Positions 1 to 8,679 of a DNA stretch of 38,574 nt are shown here, piece after piece; position 1 is the stretch's first letter; each line of letters starts with the position of its first letter. The stretch spans positions 1-38,574 of the forward strand of contig CANQRS010000003.1 in the NCBI GenBank assembly GCA_947626295.1, read 5' to 3'. Under the pieces are notes generated by a model, which saw only the letters and a program-made list of their open reading frames with translations, was not told the origin of the DNA and did not search any database. This DNA is from an uncultured Clostridia bacterium (lineage in GTDB: Bacteria; Bacillota; Clostridia; TANB77; CAG-508). The position numbers were made by a program, and so were the translations under genes.

Positions 1-258
1 TCTCTTCTAAATTTATTTAGCTTATTTCCTCTTAACTTGGTAATATCCTCTCCGATTTACAATTATGTGCCCTGCTGTAACCGAATCGATTGTAGATATG
101 CAATTTAAAAGTGTTGTTTTTCCTGAACCACTTGCTCCCATTATACCTACAAATTCTCCTTTGTCAACACTAAAATTAATATTCTCTATTGCTTTTGTTA
201 AGTTTGATTTGTTTCCATAGTATTTTTCTATGTTTTGTACTTCTAAAATCTTTCCCAT
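1..258 (-). CDS. Bce-type ABC transporter ATPase, 5' part, frame broken at a CGG codon
   Basis: ATP-binding subunit of a peptide-antibiotic (bacitracin-type) exporter or sensor complex; it should pair with a large permease lying beyond the window edge. From the ATG at 258 (AAAGGAG upstream) the frame reads an ABC N-terminus with Walker A GASGSGKTT at about residues 41-49. A new frame then runs from codon 69 (CGG, 52-54) to an early stop. Skipping one base at 54 restores VNGEDITKLRGNKLNKF, the usual continuation of this family, and that frame stays open to the window edge. The longer reading back to 315 crosses the promoter and leader and is not the start. The gene follows a Bce-type kinase and regulator and carries its own copy of the regulator box. 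The family call is firm. Whether the extra base is real is unknown. Confidence 0.8.
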
Positions 259-327
259 AATAAAAACTCCTTTCAACTTAACATCATTATAAATCCTTAT
301 TAATATAGTTGCCATCGATTTTCATTA

Positions 328-350
328 CAGTAATCTTACAATTTTGTACG
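328..350 (-). promoter_or_regulatory. putative BceR-type operator before the ABC ATPase
   Basis: The stretch 332-348 matches 16 of 17 bases of a box at 2109-2125 in front of the response-regulator gene, in the same orientation. On the minus strand it reads TACAAAATTGTAAGATT, with an imperfect TACAA/TTGTA dyad. A TATATT element follows 23 bases downstream of the GTAAGATTA end. Bce-type regulators are known to activate their transporter operon. That this box is the binding site is inferred from its repetition. Confidence 0.6.
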
Positions 351-354
351 ATTT

Positions 355-1374
355 CTACTTCATATCTGTATAACTACTATTTGGAAATATTAATTTAACT
401 TCTGTACCTTTATCTTGAACTGAATTTAATTCTATTGCAATTCCTAACTTATCACATAATTTTTTACATAGATATAATCCTATGCCTGTCGATTTTTTAT
501 TTGATATTCTTCCATTTGTTCCTGTAAAACCTTTTTCAAATACTCTTGTTATCTCACCCTCTTTTATTCCTATTCCATTATCTTTTATGTACAGTACAAT
601 GTTTTCTTTTCTTTGTTCTGCATAAATTTCAATTTCTGATGCTATTTCTTTTTTCCTGTACTTTATGCTATTTTGTATAATCTGATTTAAAATAAATATA
701 ATCCATTTACTATCGGTATTTACACATAAATCTAAATCATATAAATTAATAGATATCTTTTCATTAATTAAAACTGATTTGTTCTTTTTTATACACTCAT
801 TAACAATATCCTTTAATTTACTTTTCTTTATGTAATAATCTTTATCAACAGTATTACTTCTAGCGTAATACAAGGCTTGTTCAACATAATCCTCCACCTT
901 GTCCAATTCTTCGTCTATGCTTTTAGTTATTTCATTTTTATTATTTGCAATTATCATTTTGCTTGTTGCTATTGGTATTTTTATTTCGTGAATCCACATT
1001 TCTATATACTCTTTATAGTCTTCTTGTAAATATCTATATTTATTTACATTTTCAAGCATCGATTTATCTACTTGTTTTAATATTTCTCTTAAGATTTCTC
1101 CTTCACTAAAATTAGGACTTTGAATCAATTCTGTTATTAAATACTTTTCTTCTAACTTATTTAATAAATTATATATATTTTCATAATATATCTTTTTTCG
1201 TATATATTCAATAAGAATTGCAATAAAATAACAACTTAAAATAGCAACAGGGATATAAATTTTTATAAAAATTCCGTATGAATATGCTAGCAAAAATATC
1301 TCTATTGTCATTAGAATAAATATTATCAGCAGTATTTGCCATATTTTATCCTTTATAAAATCCCTAAAACTCAT
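355..1374 (-). CDS. Bce-type intramembrane-sensing histidine kinase
   Basis: Sensor kinase of 339 residues. Two hydrophobic segments at about residues 13-31 and 36-57 are separated by only a few residues, so there is no real extracellular sensor domain. This is typical of BceS/GraS kinases, which sense the flux of their partner transporter. The phospho-accepting His lies in YIEMWIHEIKIPIA (about residues 123-136). ATPase motifs follow: an N box near LNQIIQNSIKYR, DNGIGI, and a G-rich STGIGLYL near the C-terminus. It starts 22 bases after the response regulator stops and the ABC ATPase gene follows after about 97 bases, so it belongs to one functional module. The start ATG is preceded by GGAAGGAATGAGAGCAAA. 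The exact drug specificity cannot be read from the sequence. Confidence 0.88.
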   Translation of the reverse strand: MSFRDFIKDKIWQILLIIFILMTIEIFLLAYSYGIFIKIYIPVAILSCYFIAILIEYIRKKIYYENIYNLLNKLEEKYLITELIQSPNFSEGEILREILKQVDKSMLENVNKYRYLQEDYKEYIEMWIHEIKIPIATSKMIIANNKNEITKSIDEELDKVEDYVEQALYYARSNTVDKDYYIKKSKLKDIVNECIKKNKSVLINEKISINLYDLDLCVNTDSKWIIFILNQIIQNSIKYRKKEIASEIEIYAEQRKENIVLYIKDNGIGIKEGEITRVFEKGFTGTNGRISNKKSTGIGLYLCKKLCDKLGIAIELNSVQDKGTEVKLIFPNSSYTDMK

Positions 1375-1396
1375 TTTGCTCTCATTCCTTCCTTAA

Positions 1397-2065
1397 TTAC
1401 TTTAATATATATCCCTGACCTCTTTTAGTTTCTATTAATTCTTTTAGACCTAATTCTTCTAATTTGTTTCTTAATCTAGTCATATTTACTGACAATGTGT
1501 TATCATCAACAAAACTTTCACTATCCCACAAATATTCCATTATTTCTTCTCTTGAAACAATCTTCCCTCTTTGCTCTGTTAAATACTTTAGTATTTTTAA
1601 TTCATTTTTTGTCAAATCTATTTTTTTATCATTTTTTATTATTGTACTATTTGATAAATTTACAACAAAATCTCCTGCATTTATTTTATCTTGTACTTTT
1701 TCCATATTACTTCTTCTCATTAATGAAGCTGTTTTAGCAAGCAATATCTGAATATTAAATGGCTTTGTAATATAGTGGTCAGCTCCATAATTTATACTTA
1801 ATAGTTCGTCCATTTCATTATCTTTACTAGTTATTATAATAATTGGTACATCTGAACATTTTCTTATTTCTCTACATATATATTCTCCGTCAACTCCCGG
1901 CAAATTTATATCTAATAATATTAAATTTGAATTTATATTTAGTATATCTTGTATTGTATTATCAAATGTTTTTAATGACTCCACCTCATATCCATTATTT
2001 GTAAAGAAAATTTCTAATTCTTTTCTTAATTTTTCGTCATCTTCTACTATTAAAATTTTTTGCAT
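1397..2065 (-). CDS. OmpR-family response regulator, BceR-like
   Basis: Regulator of 222 residues: receiver domain (about 1-115) with the acidic pair EDDE at residues 8-11, phospho-acceptor Asp in LILLDINLPG (about residue 52), conserved Thr in IIITSKD and Lys in YITKPFN. A C-terminal winged-helix domain ends in TKRGQGYIL. It is the first gene of the kinase/ABC module and has a well-placed SD (GGAGGAATAATTT-ATG). Its promoter carries the same box found before the ABC ATPase, suggesting autoregulation. The BceR subfamily call rests on the partner kinase and transporter. Confidence 0.88.
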   Translation of the reverse strand: MQKILIVEDDEKLRKELEIFFTNNGYEVESLKTFDNTIQDILNINSNLILLDINLPGVDGEYICREIRKCSDVPIIIITSKDNEMDELLSINYGADHYITKPFNIQILLAKTASLMRRSNMEKVQDKINAGDFVVNLSNSTIIKNDKKIDLTKNELKILKYLTEQRGKIVSREEIMEYLWDSESFVDDNTLSVNMTRLRNKLEELGLKELIETKRGQGYILK

Positions 2066-2084
2066 AAATTATTCCTCCGATAAC

Positions 2085-2130
2085 ATTATATCATAAAACA
2101 CAAATAATAATCTTACATTTTTGTAATAAT
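2085..2130 (-). promoter_or_regulatory. promoter of the BceRS-like genes with regulator box
   Basis: A TATAAT -10 element (2085-2090) lies on the minus strand. At the -35 distance (17-bp spacer) there is no TTGACA, only the downstream end of the box at 2109-2125 (TACAAAAATGTAAGATT), a TTACA/TGTAA dyad. A weak -35 replaced by a regulator box fits an activator-dependent promoter. The box matches the one before the ABC ATPase at 16 of 17 positions. Confidence 0.6.
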
Positions 2131-2150
2131 ACAAATTTTTATAATTATAC

Positions 2151-2753
2151 TTAATTTTCAATATATTCTCCAGTAACAAGTAATCTATGAGTATTAATAT
2201 ATTTAGGTGTACAGGTAATTAGAGTAACTAATTTATTGCTATTACTTTTTATTTGATTTAATTTGTTAGTTTCGTCTGGTAATATAGTTTTTATATCGCA
2301 TATTTTATATTTAAACTCTTCATTTAATATAACTATTTTAAATATATCATCTATTTCTAAATTAATCAAATTATCAAAAAATGTATGAGCAGTAATCCCT
2401 GTATGTGCAACTAAAATAGAATGATATGAATTGTTTTTGTTAGGTAAAAGTGTATCTTCGAGATGTCCCACTCCTTTAAGTAAAATTTTTTCATCTGTTC
2501 CCTCGTATATAGGTAAATCCACTTTTATCTTTTCTATTTCAATATATCCAACTATTTCTCCCACATTAATATTATAATTATTTTTTATTACATTATTATC
2601 CTCGTCCTCTAATTTTTTCACATCATCTTTATATTTTTCTATAATATTTATTTGATTATATCTTGATACAAATTTTCCAATTACTGGATAAATGATTAAT
2701 AAAACTCCTATAAAAATTAATAATATAGAGGTTAATTTATTCTTTCTTGACAA
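2151..2753 (-). CDS. class C sortase (pilin polymerase)
   Basis: Membrane-bound transpeptidase of 200 residues that would join the pilin encoded just upstream. An N-terminal transmembrane segment lies at about residues 8-25. The catalytic triad is visible: His in LVAHTG, Cys in TLITCTP and Arg in NTHRLL. The TLITCTPxxxNTHRLLV block is characteristic of class C enzymes. Unlike many class C sortases there is no second C-terminal membrane segment. The likely start is a TTG with only a weak SD, 22 bases inside the end of the pilin gene, so expression is probably by translational coupling. No other pilus gene is adjacent, so this looks like a minimal two-gene pilus locus. Confidence 0.88.
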   Translation of the reverse strand: MSRKNKLTSILLIFIGVLLIIYPVIGKFVSRYNQINIIEKYKDDVKKLEDEDNNVIKNNYNINVGEIVGYIEIEKIKVDLPIYEGTDEKILLKGVGHLEDTLLPNKNNSYHSILVAHTGITAHTFFDNLINLEIDDIFKIVILNEEFKYKICDIKTILPDETNKLNQIKSNSNKLVTLITCTPKYINTHRLLVTGEYIEN

Positions 2754-4471
2754 AATTTTTTCTTTCTAAATTTTTTCCTAATTATAAAAATTGAAATAAA
2801 TATAATTATAATTCCTAAAATATATGATATAAAAGAGAATGTTCCTCCTGTTAATGGTAAAACAAAATTTTTGTTATTTATTATTCTTACAGGATTATTA
2901 TGTTCTCCACTTGTGAAATTAACATTTACTATTGCAGGCTTACTTAATAAATTATAATATTTTGTTTCTCCATTTTCCTGATAACTTGGAGCTTGTACTT
3001 CTACTAACCAATAATCTGTTGATGCATTTTCTGCTAATTCATTATCCATTCCATATTTTAATCCCTCAAATGATAAATATCCTTCTTCATTTGATGTTGC
3101 AATTAAATCTTCATTATTTTCATCTTTTAAAAATTCACCATTTTGAGCATTTTCTTGTGATGTAGCAATTTTAAAACTTGCACCTTTTAAAGGTTCTCCT
3201 TGTTTGTTTGTTTTTAATATTACAACTGCTCCCGTATGAACTTCTGCTACCGCTTCTAATGGACTAAAGTCTGCAAATTTTTCTCCATCTAATCCAATAT
3301 AATGTGTATATGTTAATTCTGTTCGCGTCTCACATCTTGCATTTTTAATGGAATCTTCAAAATTCGTTTCATATTGTACTATAACTTTGTTATAATCTTT
3401 TAAATTTTTAGTTACAAATGTTATATACCTTTTTCTATGATATTCATCATCTTTTAATGTATAATCCTTTTTTTCTTTAAGTTCTATTTCTTCATTTTCT
3501 GAATTAACTCCATATACACGAAAACTATCTTTACTAACTACTAAGCCTTCTCCCAAAGTATCCATCATACAATAGTCATTCATTTTTGTAATTATATCTG
3601 GTACTTCTGAAATAACTCTCCATACCTGTGTATCTGTTGCAAATTGTCCTGTAGCTTTTCCATAACTTCCATCACTTAATTTTATCTTTTTTTCTATACC
3701 TAATTTGATACTTGTATTTGTTATTTTATTATTTAAGTTCTGTGCATCTACTGTAAATTCTATAGGATTAGATGCGTCTACAATATAGCCATAATAATTT
3801 TCTTCGCCATATATTCTATATTTTCCAGCTTCTAAACCTTCTATTTTTAACTTTCCATTTCCATCAGTCGTATATACATCTTCCGAATAATCCTTCCACT
3901 CTCCATTATCATTTTGCTTTTGTAGTCTCCACTGTGTTGACTCTATCCCTTTACCTTCTTTATTAACATTACTAAATTCTAAACTACCATAAATAGTAAT
4001 ATTTTTAGGATATACTGTAACATCATATTCATATCCGTTTCCTCCACTAGATGTTTGTGGTAAGTCTATTAAAAAACTTTCAATTCTTTTTAATACATTT
4101 TTTGGTGCATTAGTTTCAGCTACTAAATATCTCCCTATTTCTAGTTCAGAAAACTTTACAGTACCATTTTTTGGCGTTGTTTTTGTATATGATATTATAC
4201 TTTCTTTATTCCCTTTTACATATTCTTCGGCATCTTTTACATCATCTATATCATCTGGTATATTATATATTGTAAATTCTACGCCTTCTAATTCTTTATT
4301 TTCTTCGCTTCCATTTGCGTGTTCATATTTTGTTATTGTTAGACTTGCTTTTTTACTTGGAGTATTAATGATACTTTGTACCGCTTGTACTTTTAAACAA
4401 ACATTTATTAAAATTACCATTATCAATAATACAGATACAGCCATTCCTTTATTCTTTTTGATTTTGCTCAT
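2732..4471 (-). CDS. LPXTG-anchored backbone pilin with Cna_B/SpaA-type domains
   Basis: Secreted wall protein of 579 residues. A signal peptide (about 1-30) is followed by several SpaA/Cna_B-like beta domains. Three E-box-like motifs are visible: YLVAETNAP, YRIYGEENYYGY and WLVEVQAP. These usually supply the Glu that catalyses an internal Lys-Asn isopeptide bond. VTVYPKN matches the pilin motif whose Lys is the polymerisation site in Gram-positive pili. The C-terminus has the sorting signal LPLTG, a hydrophobic stretch and the basic tail RKKFRKKK. The overlap with the sortase gene suggests a dedicated enzyme-substrate pair. There is one pilin only, with no separate tip or base pilin in the window. 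Confidence 0.9.
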   Translation of the reverse strand: MSKIKKNKGMAVSVLLIMVILINVCLKVQAVQSIINTPSKKASLTITKYEHANGSEENKELEGVEFTIYNIPDDIDDVKDAEEYVKGNKESIISYTKTTPKNGTVKFSELEIGRYLVAETNAPKNVLKRIESFLIDLPQTSSGGNGYEYDVTVYPKNITIYGSLEFSNVNKEGKGIESTQWRLQKQNDNGEWKDYSEDVYTTDGNGKLKIEGLEAGKYRIYGEENYYGYIVDASNPIEFTVDAQNLNNKITNTSIKLGIEKKIKLSDGSYGKATGQFATDTQVWRVISEVPDIITKMNDYCMMDTLGEGLVVSKDSFRVYGVNSENEEIELKEKKDYTLKDDEYHRKRYITFVTKNLKDYNKVIVQYETNFEDSIKNARCETRTELTYTHYIGLDGEKFADFSPLEAVAEVHTGAVVILKTNKQGEPLKGASFKIATSQENAQNGEFLKDENNEDLIATSNEEGYLSFEGLKYGMDNELAENASTDYWLVEVQAPSYQENGETKYYNLLSKPAIVNVNFTSGEHNNPVRIINNKNFVLPLTGGTFSFISYILGIIIIFISIFIIRKKFRKKKFCQERIN

Positions 4472-4816
4472 TCATTCACTTTCCTCTCCTCTTTGTTGTT
4501 TAATAATAAATTGGCAATAAATATTTTATGTATAACTTTTAAACATAGTATTACACTAAATTTTATTTCTTGCATTTTATTTCTCAATTTTAACTCGGTA
4601 TTATATTTGAAATTTTATATCTCCCTATTTGATTCAATCGCTCTTATTTAATTTAATTCATTCTTATGACAAAAAATTTATTTCTAAAAATTCTCGGAAT
4701 AAAAATTATACAATAAAATATTTATTGCATATTTTTATTAAAACACAAAAAAAGGAATTTTGCAATAAATTTCGTTAAATTTCTCTAACTTTTCATCGCA
4801 AAATTCGACAATTTTT
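4472..4816. other. intergenic region upstream of the pilin gene
   Basis: There is no credible gene here. It holds the terminator of the rng operon (4746-4806) and the AT-rich upstream region of the pilin. A TATAAT on the minus strand (4705-4710) is directly preceded by a perfect 7-bp inverted repeat with a 3-base centre (4711-4727) that fills the whole 17-bp spacer position. No good -35 hexamer is present. The pilin promoter could lie here under control of a DNA-binding protein, but this is conjecture. Confidence 0.4.
4746..4806 (-). terminator. probable rho-independent terminator after rng
   Basis: A 9-bp perfect inverted repeat (4798-4806 with 4755-4763, GAATTTTGC/GCAAAATTC) encloses a 34-base loop. 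On the minus strand it is followed by a run of seven T. The long loop is unusual. Position just after the last gene of the operon supports the call. Confidence 0.6.
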
Positions 4817-6007
4817 TTAATCTTCATCTAAATGACTACATATATGTTTTCTTGTCATTTCCATTAAATTCAACTTAGTGAACCCTTCTATTTGTGTCTT
4901 TGCCCTATCTTTTTTTAACTCTTCTTTTAATAATTCATATATCTTTTCTTTATTTTCTTCATTTTTCATATCAATATAATCTATTATAATAATTCCACCA
5001 ATATCACGGATTCGCAACTGTTTACAAATTTCTATTGTTGCCTCTCTATTTACTTTAAATACAGTTGTCTCTAAATCATTTTTTCCTGTAAATTTTCCCG
5101 TATTTACATCAATAGCAGTCAAAGCTTCAGTTTTATCTATTGTAATAAAGCCACCGCAATTAAGCCAAATCTTTCTTGCTCTTGAATTTTCTATCTGTTT
5201 TTCTAACTCATATCTAGTAATTAAATCATCACTTACTGTATATTCTAATTTTACATTTTTTATTTCTTCAAACTGTAATAATTTTTTTAATTTTTCAAAT
5301 TCTTCCTTACTATTTGTAATAACTCTATCTAATTTTAAATCTAAAATCATCTTTTCTTGTATGCTCTCTGCCTCATACACTATTTTTGTTATTTCTGTTT
5401 CTTCATATTTCTTTACAATTTCTTCCCATTTTCTAACACATCTTTTTATATCCTTGATAATATTATCATTACTCTCATTCATTGCAAAAGTTCTTATAAC
5501 TGCTCCATAACCTTCTGGAATATTTTCTCTAACAATTTTTAGCAATTCTTCTTTTCTAGCTCCATCAGGTATTTTTTGAGATATAGTAATAATATCTGTA
5601 TTTGGTATAAATGCAATATATCTACTTGGAATAGTAATATGTGTTGATATTTTTGCACCTTTTTTATCATTACTGTCCTTTTTTATTTGAACTAAAACTT
5701 TTTGATTTTGTTTTAAAATTTTTCTAATATCCATTTCTTCTTGTTTTACTTCTTTTCCTTTTTTAGCTTCATTTATCTGAGGAACAGCATCTTTAAAGTG
5801 CATAAGCCCTTTTCTCTTGTCTCCATAATCAACAAATACCGATTGCATACCTGGAATAATATCTGCCACTCTTCCAGCATATATATTTCCTTCTAATCTA
5901 TTATGTTTTGCCTTTTCATCATTTTGATATCTTTCAATTAACTTTCCATTTTCTACCAAACATATTGTTTCTTTTTCCTGATTTTTGTTTATTATTAACT
6001 CTATCAT
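4817..6007 (-). CDS. rng: RNase E/G-family ribonuclease, short form
   Basis: Endoribonuclease acting on 5'-monophosphorylated RNA in rRNA and mRNA processing. The S1-like N-terminal part begins EGNIYAGRVADIIPGMQSVF (about residues 39-58). The DNase I-like catalytic half shows the two metal-binding Asp in TAIDVNTG and IIIIDYIDM. At 396 residues it stops just after the conserved EMTRKHICSHL, so it lacks the zinc-link CxxC and the C-terminal small domain of E. coli RNase G/E. Zinc-link dimer-of-dimers assembly is therefore unlikely by that route. SD AAAGGAAAGG lies before the ATG, 16 bases after pth. It is last in the operon whiA-hemW-prmC-pth-rng. The truncation may be lineage-typical. Confidence 0.88.
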   Translation of the reverse strand: MIELIINKNQEKETICLVENGKLIERYQNDEKAKHNRLEGNIYAGRVADIIPGMQSVFVDYGDKRKGLMHFKDAVPQINEAKKGKEVKQEEMDIRKILKQNQKVLVQIKKDSNDKKGAKISTHITIPSRYIAFIPNTDIITISQKIPDGARKEELLKIVRENIPEGYGAVIRTFAMNESNDNIIKDIKRCVRKWEEIVKKYEETEITKIVYEAESIQEKMILDLKLDRVITNSKEEFEKLKKLLQFEEIKNVKLEYTVSDDLITRYELEKQIENSRARKIWLNCGGFITIDKTEALTAIDVNTGKFTGKNDLETTVFKVNREATIEICKQLRIRDIGGIIIIDYIDMKNEENKEKIYELLKEELKKDRAKTQIEGFTKLNLMEMTRKHICSHLDED

Positions 6008-6023
6008 TGCCTAAACCTTTCCT

Positions 6024-6581
6024 TTAATTAAACTTATTCATAGTATTATTTACTCCATTTTTTAATAGCTCATAAACAGCATCTGCTCCCTTGTATATCC
6101 CTTCTTGCAATTCTTTGTAATTATCATTTGATAACTTGCTAATAACATACTCCATTAAATCTTCCCTAAATTCAGGACTTCCAATTCCTATTCTTATTCT
6201 GCAAAATTCTTCTGTATTTAATCTGTATATAATGGATTTCATTCCATTATGACCTCCAGAACTTCCTTTTTTCTTAATTCTTATACTTCCCACTTCTGTA
6301 TCTATATCATCATATACAACAATTATTTTTTCTGTTGGTATTTTATAATAATCTTTTATTTCCACTATTGAATCTCCACTTAAATTCATATATGTTTGTG
6401 GCTTACATAATATAACTTTATTATCTTCAATCATTCCTGTTCCATACAATGCTTGAAATCCGCTTCTTTCTACTTCAATTTTATATCTTTTAGATAATTC
6501 ATTTATTACATCAAATCCCATATTATGTCTTGTCTTACTATATTCTGGCTCTGGGTTTCCCAATCCTACAATTAAATACAT
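6024..6581 (-). CDS. pth: peptidyl-tRNA hydrolase
   Basis: Frees tRNA from prematurely released peptidyl-tRNA in the cytoplasm. At 185 residues it has the usual length. Conserved signatures: GLGNP at 6-10, catalytic His in TRHNMGFD (about residue 19), VYDDID with the Asp that activates it, and KGSSGGHNGMKSI. It sits between prmC and rng, all translation and RNA-metabolism genes, in a probable operon with gaps of 73 and 16 bases. Confidence 0.96.
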   Translation of the reverse strand: MYLIVGLGNPEPEYSKTRHNMGFDVINELSKRYKIEVERSGFQALYGTGMIEDNKVILCKPQTYMNLSGDSIVEIKDYYKIPTEKIIVVYDDIDTEVGSIRIKKKGSSGGHNGMKSIIYRLNTEEFCRIRIGIGSPEFREDLMEYVISKLSNDNYKELQEGIYKGADAVYELLKNGVNNTMNKFN

Positions 6582-6654
6582 TTTTATTCCCTTCTTTTCA
6601 GTTTTTTAGTATAACATATACTTTATAAACTTGTCAAACACATCTATATTAATT

Positions 6655-7494
6655 TTATTTTAAAATTACTACTCTATCATTTTGGCATAAGTCCTTTTTA
6701 AAATATACTTCTGTATATTTTCTTTCTTGCTCAATTATTTTTTTAACCTTTTCTTTTTGATTATATCCTATCTCTAAGCATAAATATCCTTGCTTATTTA
6801 AAAATTCTTTTGCATCTTTAATTATTTTTCTATAAAAATCCAATCCATCTTCTCCACCATCAAGCGCTATAATGGGTTCATTTTGCACATCTTTAGGTAA
6901 TGACTTTATTTCTCCAGTCGAAATATATGGTGGATTAGATACTATAATATCAAATTTTTTTCCTTTTAATTTGTTAAATAAATTAGATTCTATAAATTCC
7001 ACATTATTTAATACTCCATTAAGATACGCATTTTTCTTTGCTACAGCCAAAGCCTTAGCACTGATATCTGTTGCTACCACTTTAACATTTGGTACATATT
7101 TAGCTATTGAAATTGCTATTGCTCCACTTCCTGTACATAAATCTAATATTACTGGATTGGCAATATTTTTAGCTTTTTCTATAGCCTCCTCTACTAGCAT
7201 CTCTGTATCTGGCTGAGGAATTAAAACATCTTTTGTTACCAAAAACCTCATCTTCATAAATTCCTGTTGACCTGTAATATATTGAAGTGGCTTTCCTTGA
7301 ATAAGTTGTTTAATATTTTTTACATACTCATCTCTTTGTTCTGATGTAACCTGTTTATTATCGTAAATTATTATATATTCTCTAGTTTTTTTTAAAGTAT
7401 ATTGCAAAATTGCTCTTGCCTTATTTTTAGGTCCATCTATATTTTCATTTTTTAACATTATTATTCCTTGACTTAATAGTTCTTTTATAGTCAT
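6655..7494 (-). CDS. prmC: release factor glutamine N5-methyltransferase
   Basis: Methylates the Gln of the GGQ motif in peptide release factors using S-adenosylmethionine. At 279 residues it is full length. A helical N-terminal domain (about 1-80) precedes a Rossmann methyltransferase core with DLCTGSGAIAISIA (motif I) and the substrate-Gln-binding VSNPPYIS. The ATG has a strong GGGGG SD. In many relatives prmC lies beside prfA; here it follows hemW after 28 bases and no release factor gene is in view. Confidence 0.95.
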   Translation of the reverse strand: MTIKELLSQGIIMLKNENIDGPKNKARAILQYTLKKTREYIIIYDNKQVTSEQRDEYVKNIKQLIQGKPLQYITGQQEFMKMRFLVTKDVLIPQPDTEMLVEEAIEKAKNIANPVILDLCTGSGAIAISIAKYVPNVKVVATDISAKALAVAKKNAYLNGVLNNVEFIESNLFNKLKGKKFDIIVSNPPYISTGEIKSLPKDVQNEPIIALDGGEDGLDFYRKIIKDAKEFLNKQGYLCLEIGYNQKEKVKKIIEQERKYTEVYFKKDLCQNDRVVILK

Positions 7495-7522
7495 TCATTT
7501 TCCCCCTTTTGTACACTCCATT

Positions 7523-8656
7523 TTAAACAAATTCCTGCCATACCACATTTGCTAAATCCAACCCCTTATTTGAAAGTTTAATTTTGTTATCATTTATCAT
7601 TATAAGATTTTCCTTTTCTAGTTTATTCAATTTATCTTTAAATAAAACTGTTGGATTTTCACCGAATTTATTTTCAAATTGCTGCACTGATACTCCATTT
7701 AACCTTCTTAAACCAAGTAACATATATTCCATCATTTGTTCTTCTTTAGTTTGTTCCTCTTCTACTATAATATTTTTTTTAAAATTATTTTCTTCTATGT
7801 TTTTTAGATATTGACTCAGATTTGATATATTACAGAATCTTTTTTTATCTATATATGAAGATGCTGAAATTCCAAATCCTCTATATTCTTTTTGTTTCCA
7901 ACAATCTAAGTTATGTTTAGATTCATATCCACTTATTGCAAAATTTGAAATTTCATAATGGATATATCCATTTAACTCTAAAAATTTTTTTGCATACCAA
8001 TACATATTTCTTTCATCATCTTCTTTTGGTAGCTTCAACTTACCTAAACCAATTAATTTTTCTAAAGGTGTATCCTGCTCTACAATTAAAGAATATGCTG
8101 AAATATGTTCAGGTTTACAAGGTTTTAGTTCCATTAACTTTTGCAAAGTATCTTTTACATCTTCAACCTCTTGATTTGGTAATCCTATAATACAATCAAC
8201 ATTAATATTTTTAAATCCTACTTCTCTTGCCAAACTATAAGTTTCACAAAACTCTTGATATATATGTATCCTGCCAATTTGCTTTAAAAGTCTATCTTTA
8301 CTACTTTGCAATCCTATACTTAGTCTATTTATTCCAGCATTTTTATAATCAATTAATTTTTGTCTTGTAATCGTTCCTGGATTTACTTCTATAGTTATCT
8401 CCTTAGCATCTCGTCCCACTACATCTAAGATTTCGCTTATATTTTTACTTTCTATATATGAAGGTGTACCTCCACCTATATAAACTGTTTCTATTTCTAC
8501 CTTCTGATTTTGCTCAATCCAATCTTGTATTTCTTTTTTTAATGCTTGAATATATTTCTCTTCTATTTCCTTTTGCCCTTCAAATGATACAAAATCGCAA
8601 TATAAACATTTTTTTTTGCAAAATGGAATATGTATATATATTCCCATTTTTTTCAT
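7523..8656 (-). CDS. hemW: radical SAM heme chaperone HemW (HemN-like)
   Basis: Radical SAM protein of 377 residues. The cluster motif is CKKKCLYC near residues 13-20 (CxxxCxxC), preceded by YIHIPF. GGGTPSY and EVNPGT belong to the SAM-binding core. The C-terminal HemN-type domain begins near EYMLLGLRRLNGV. It was long annotated as coproporphyrinogen III oxidase, but the single-Cys variation after the cluster (C-D-F) fits HemW heme chaperones. No heme biosynthesis gene is nearby. Its start lies 23 bases after whiA. Confidence 0.9.
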   Translation of the reverse strand: MKKMGIYIHIPFCKKKCLYCDFVSFEGQKEIEEKYIQALKKEIQDWIEQNQKVEIETVYIGGGTPSYIESKNISEILDVVGRDAKEITIEVNPGTITRQKLIDYKNAGINRLSIGLQSSKDRLLKQIGRIHIYQEFCETYSLAREVGFKNINVDCIIGLPNQEVEDVKDTLQKLMELKPCKPEHISAYSLIVEQDTPLEKLIGLGKLKLPKEDDERNMYWYAKKFLELNGYIHYEISNFAISGYESKHNLDCWKQKEYRGFGISASSYIDKKRFCNISNLSQYLKNIEENNFKKNIIVEEEQTKEEQMMEYMLLGLRRLNGVSVQQFENKFGENPTVLFKDKLNKLEKENLIMINDNKIKLSNKGLDLANVVWQEFV

Positions 8657-8679
8657 TTAATCACTTTCTTTCTGCTAAT

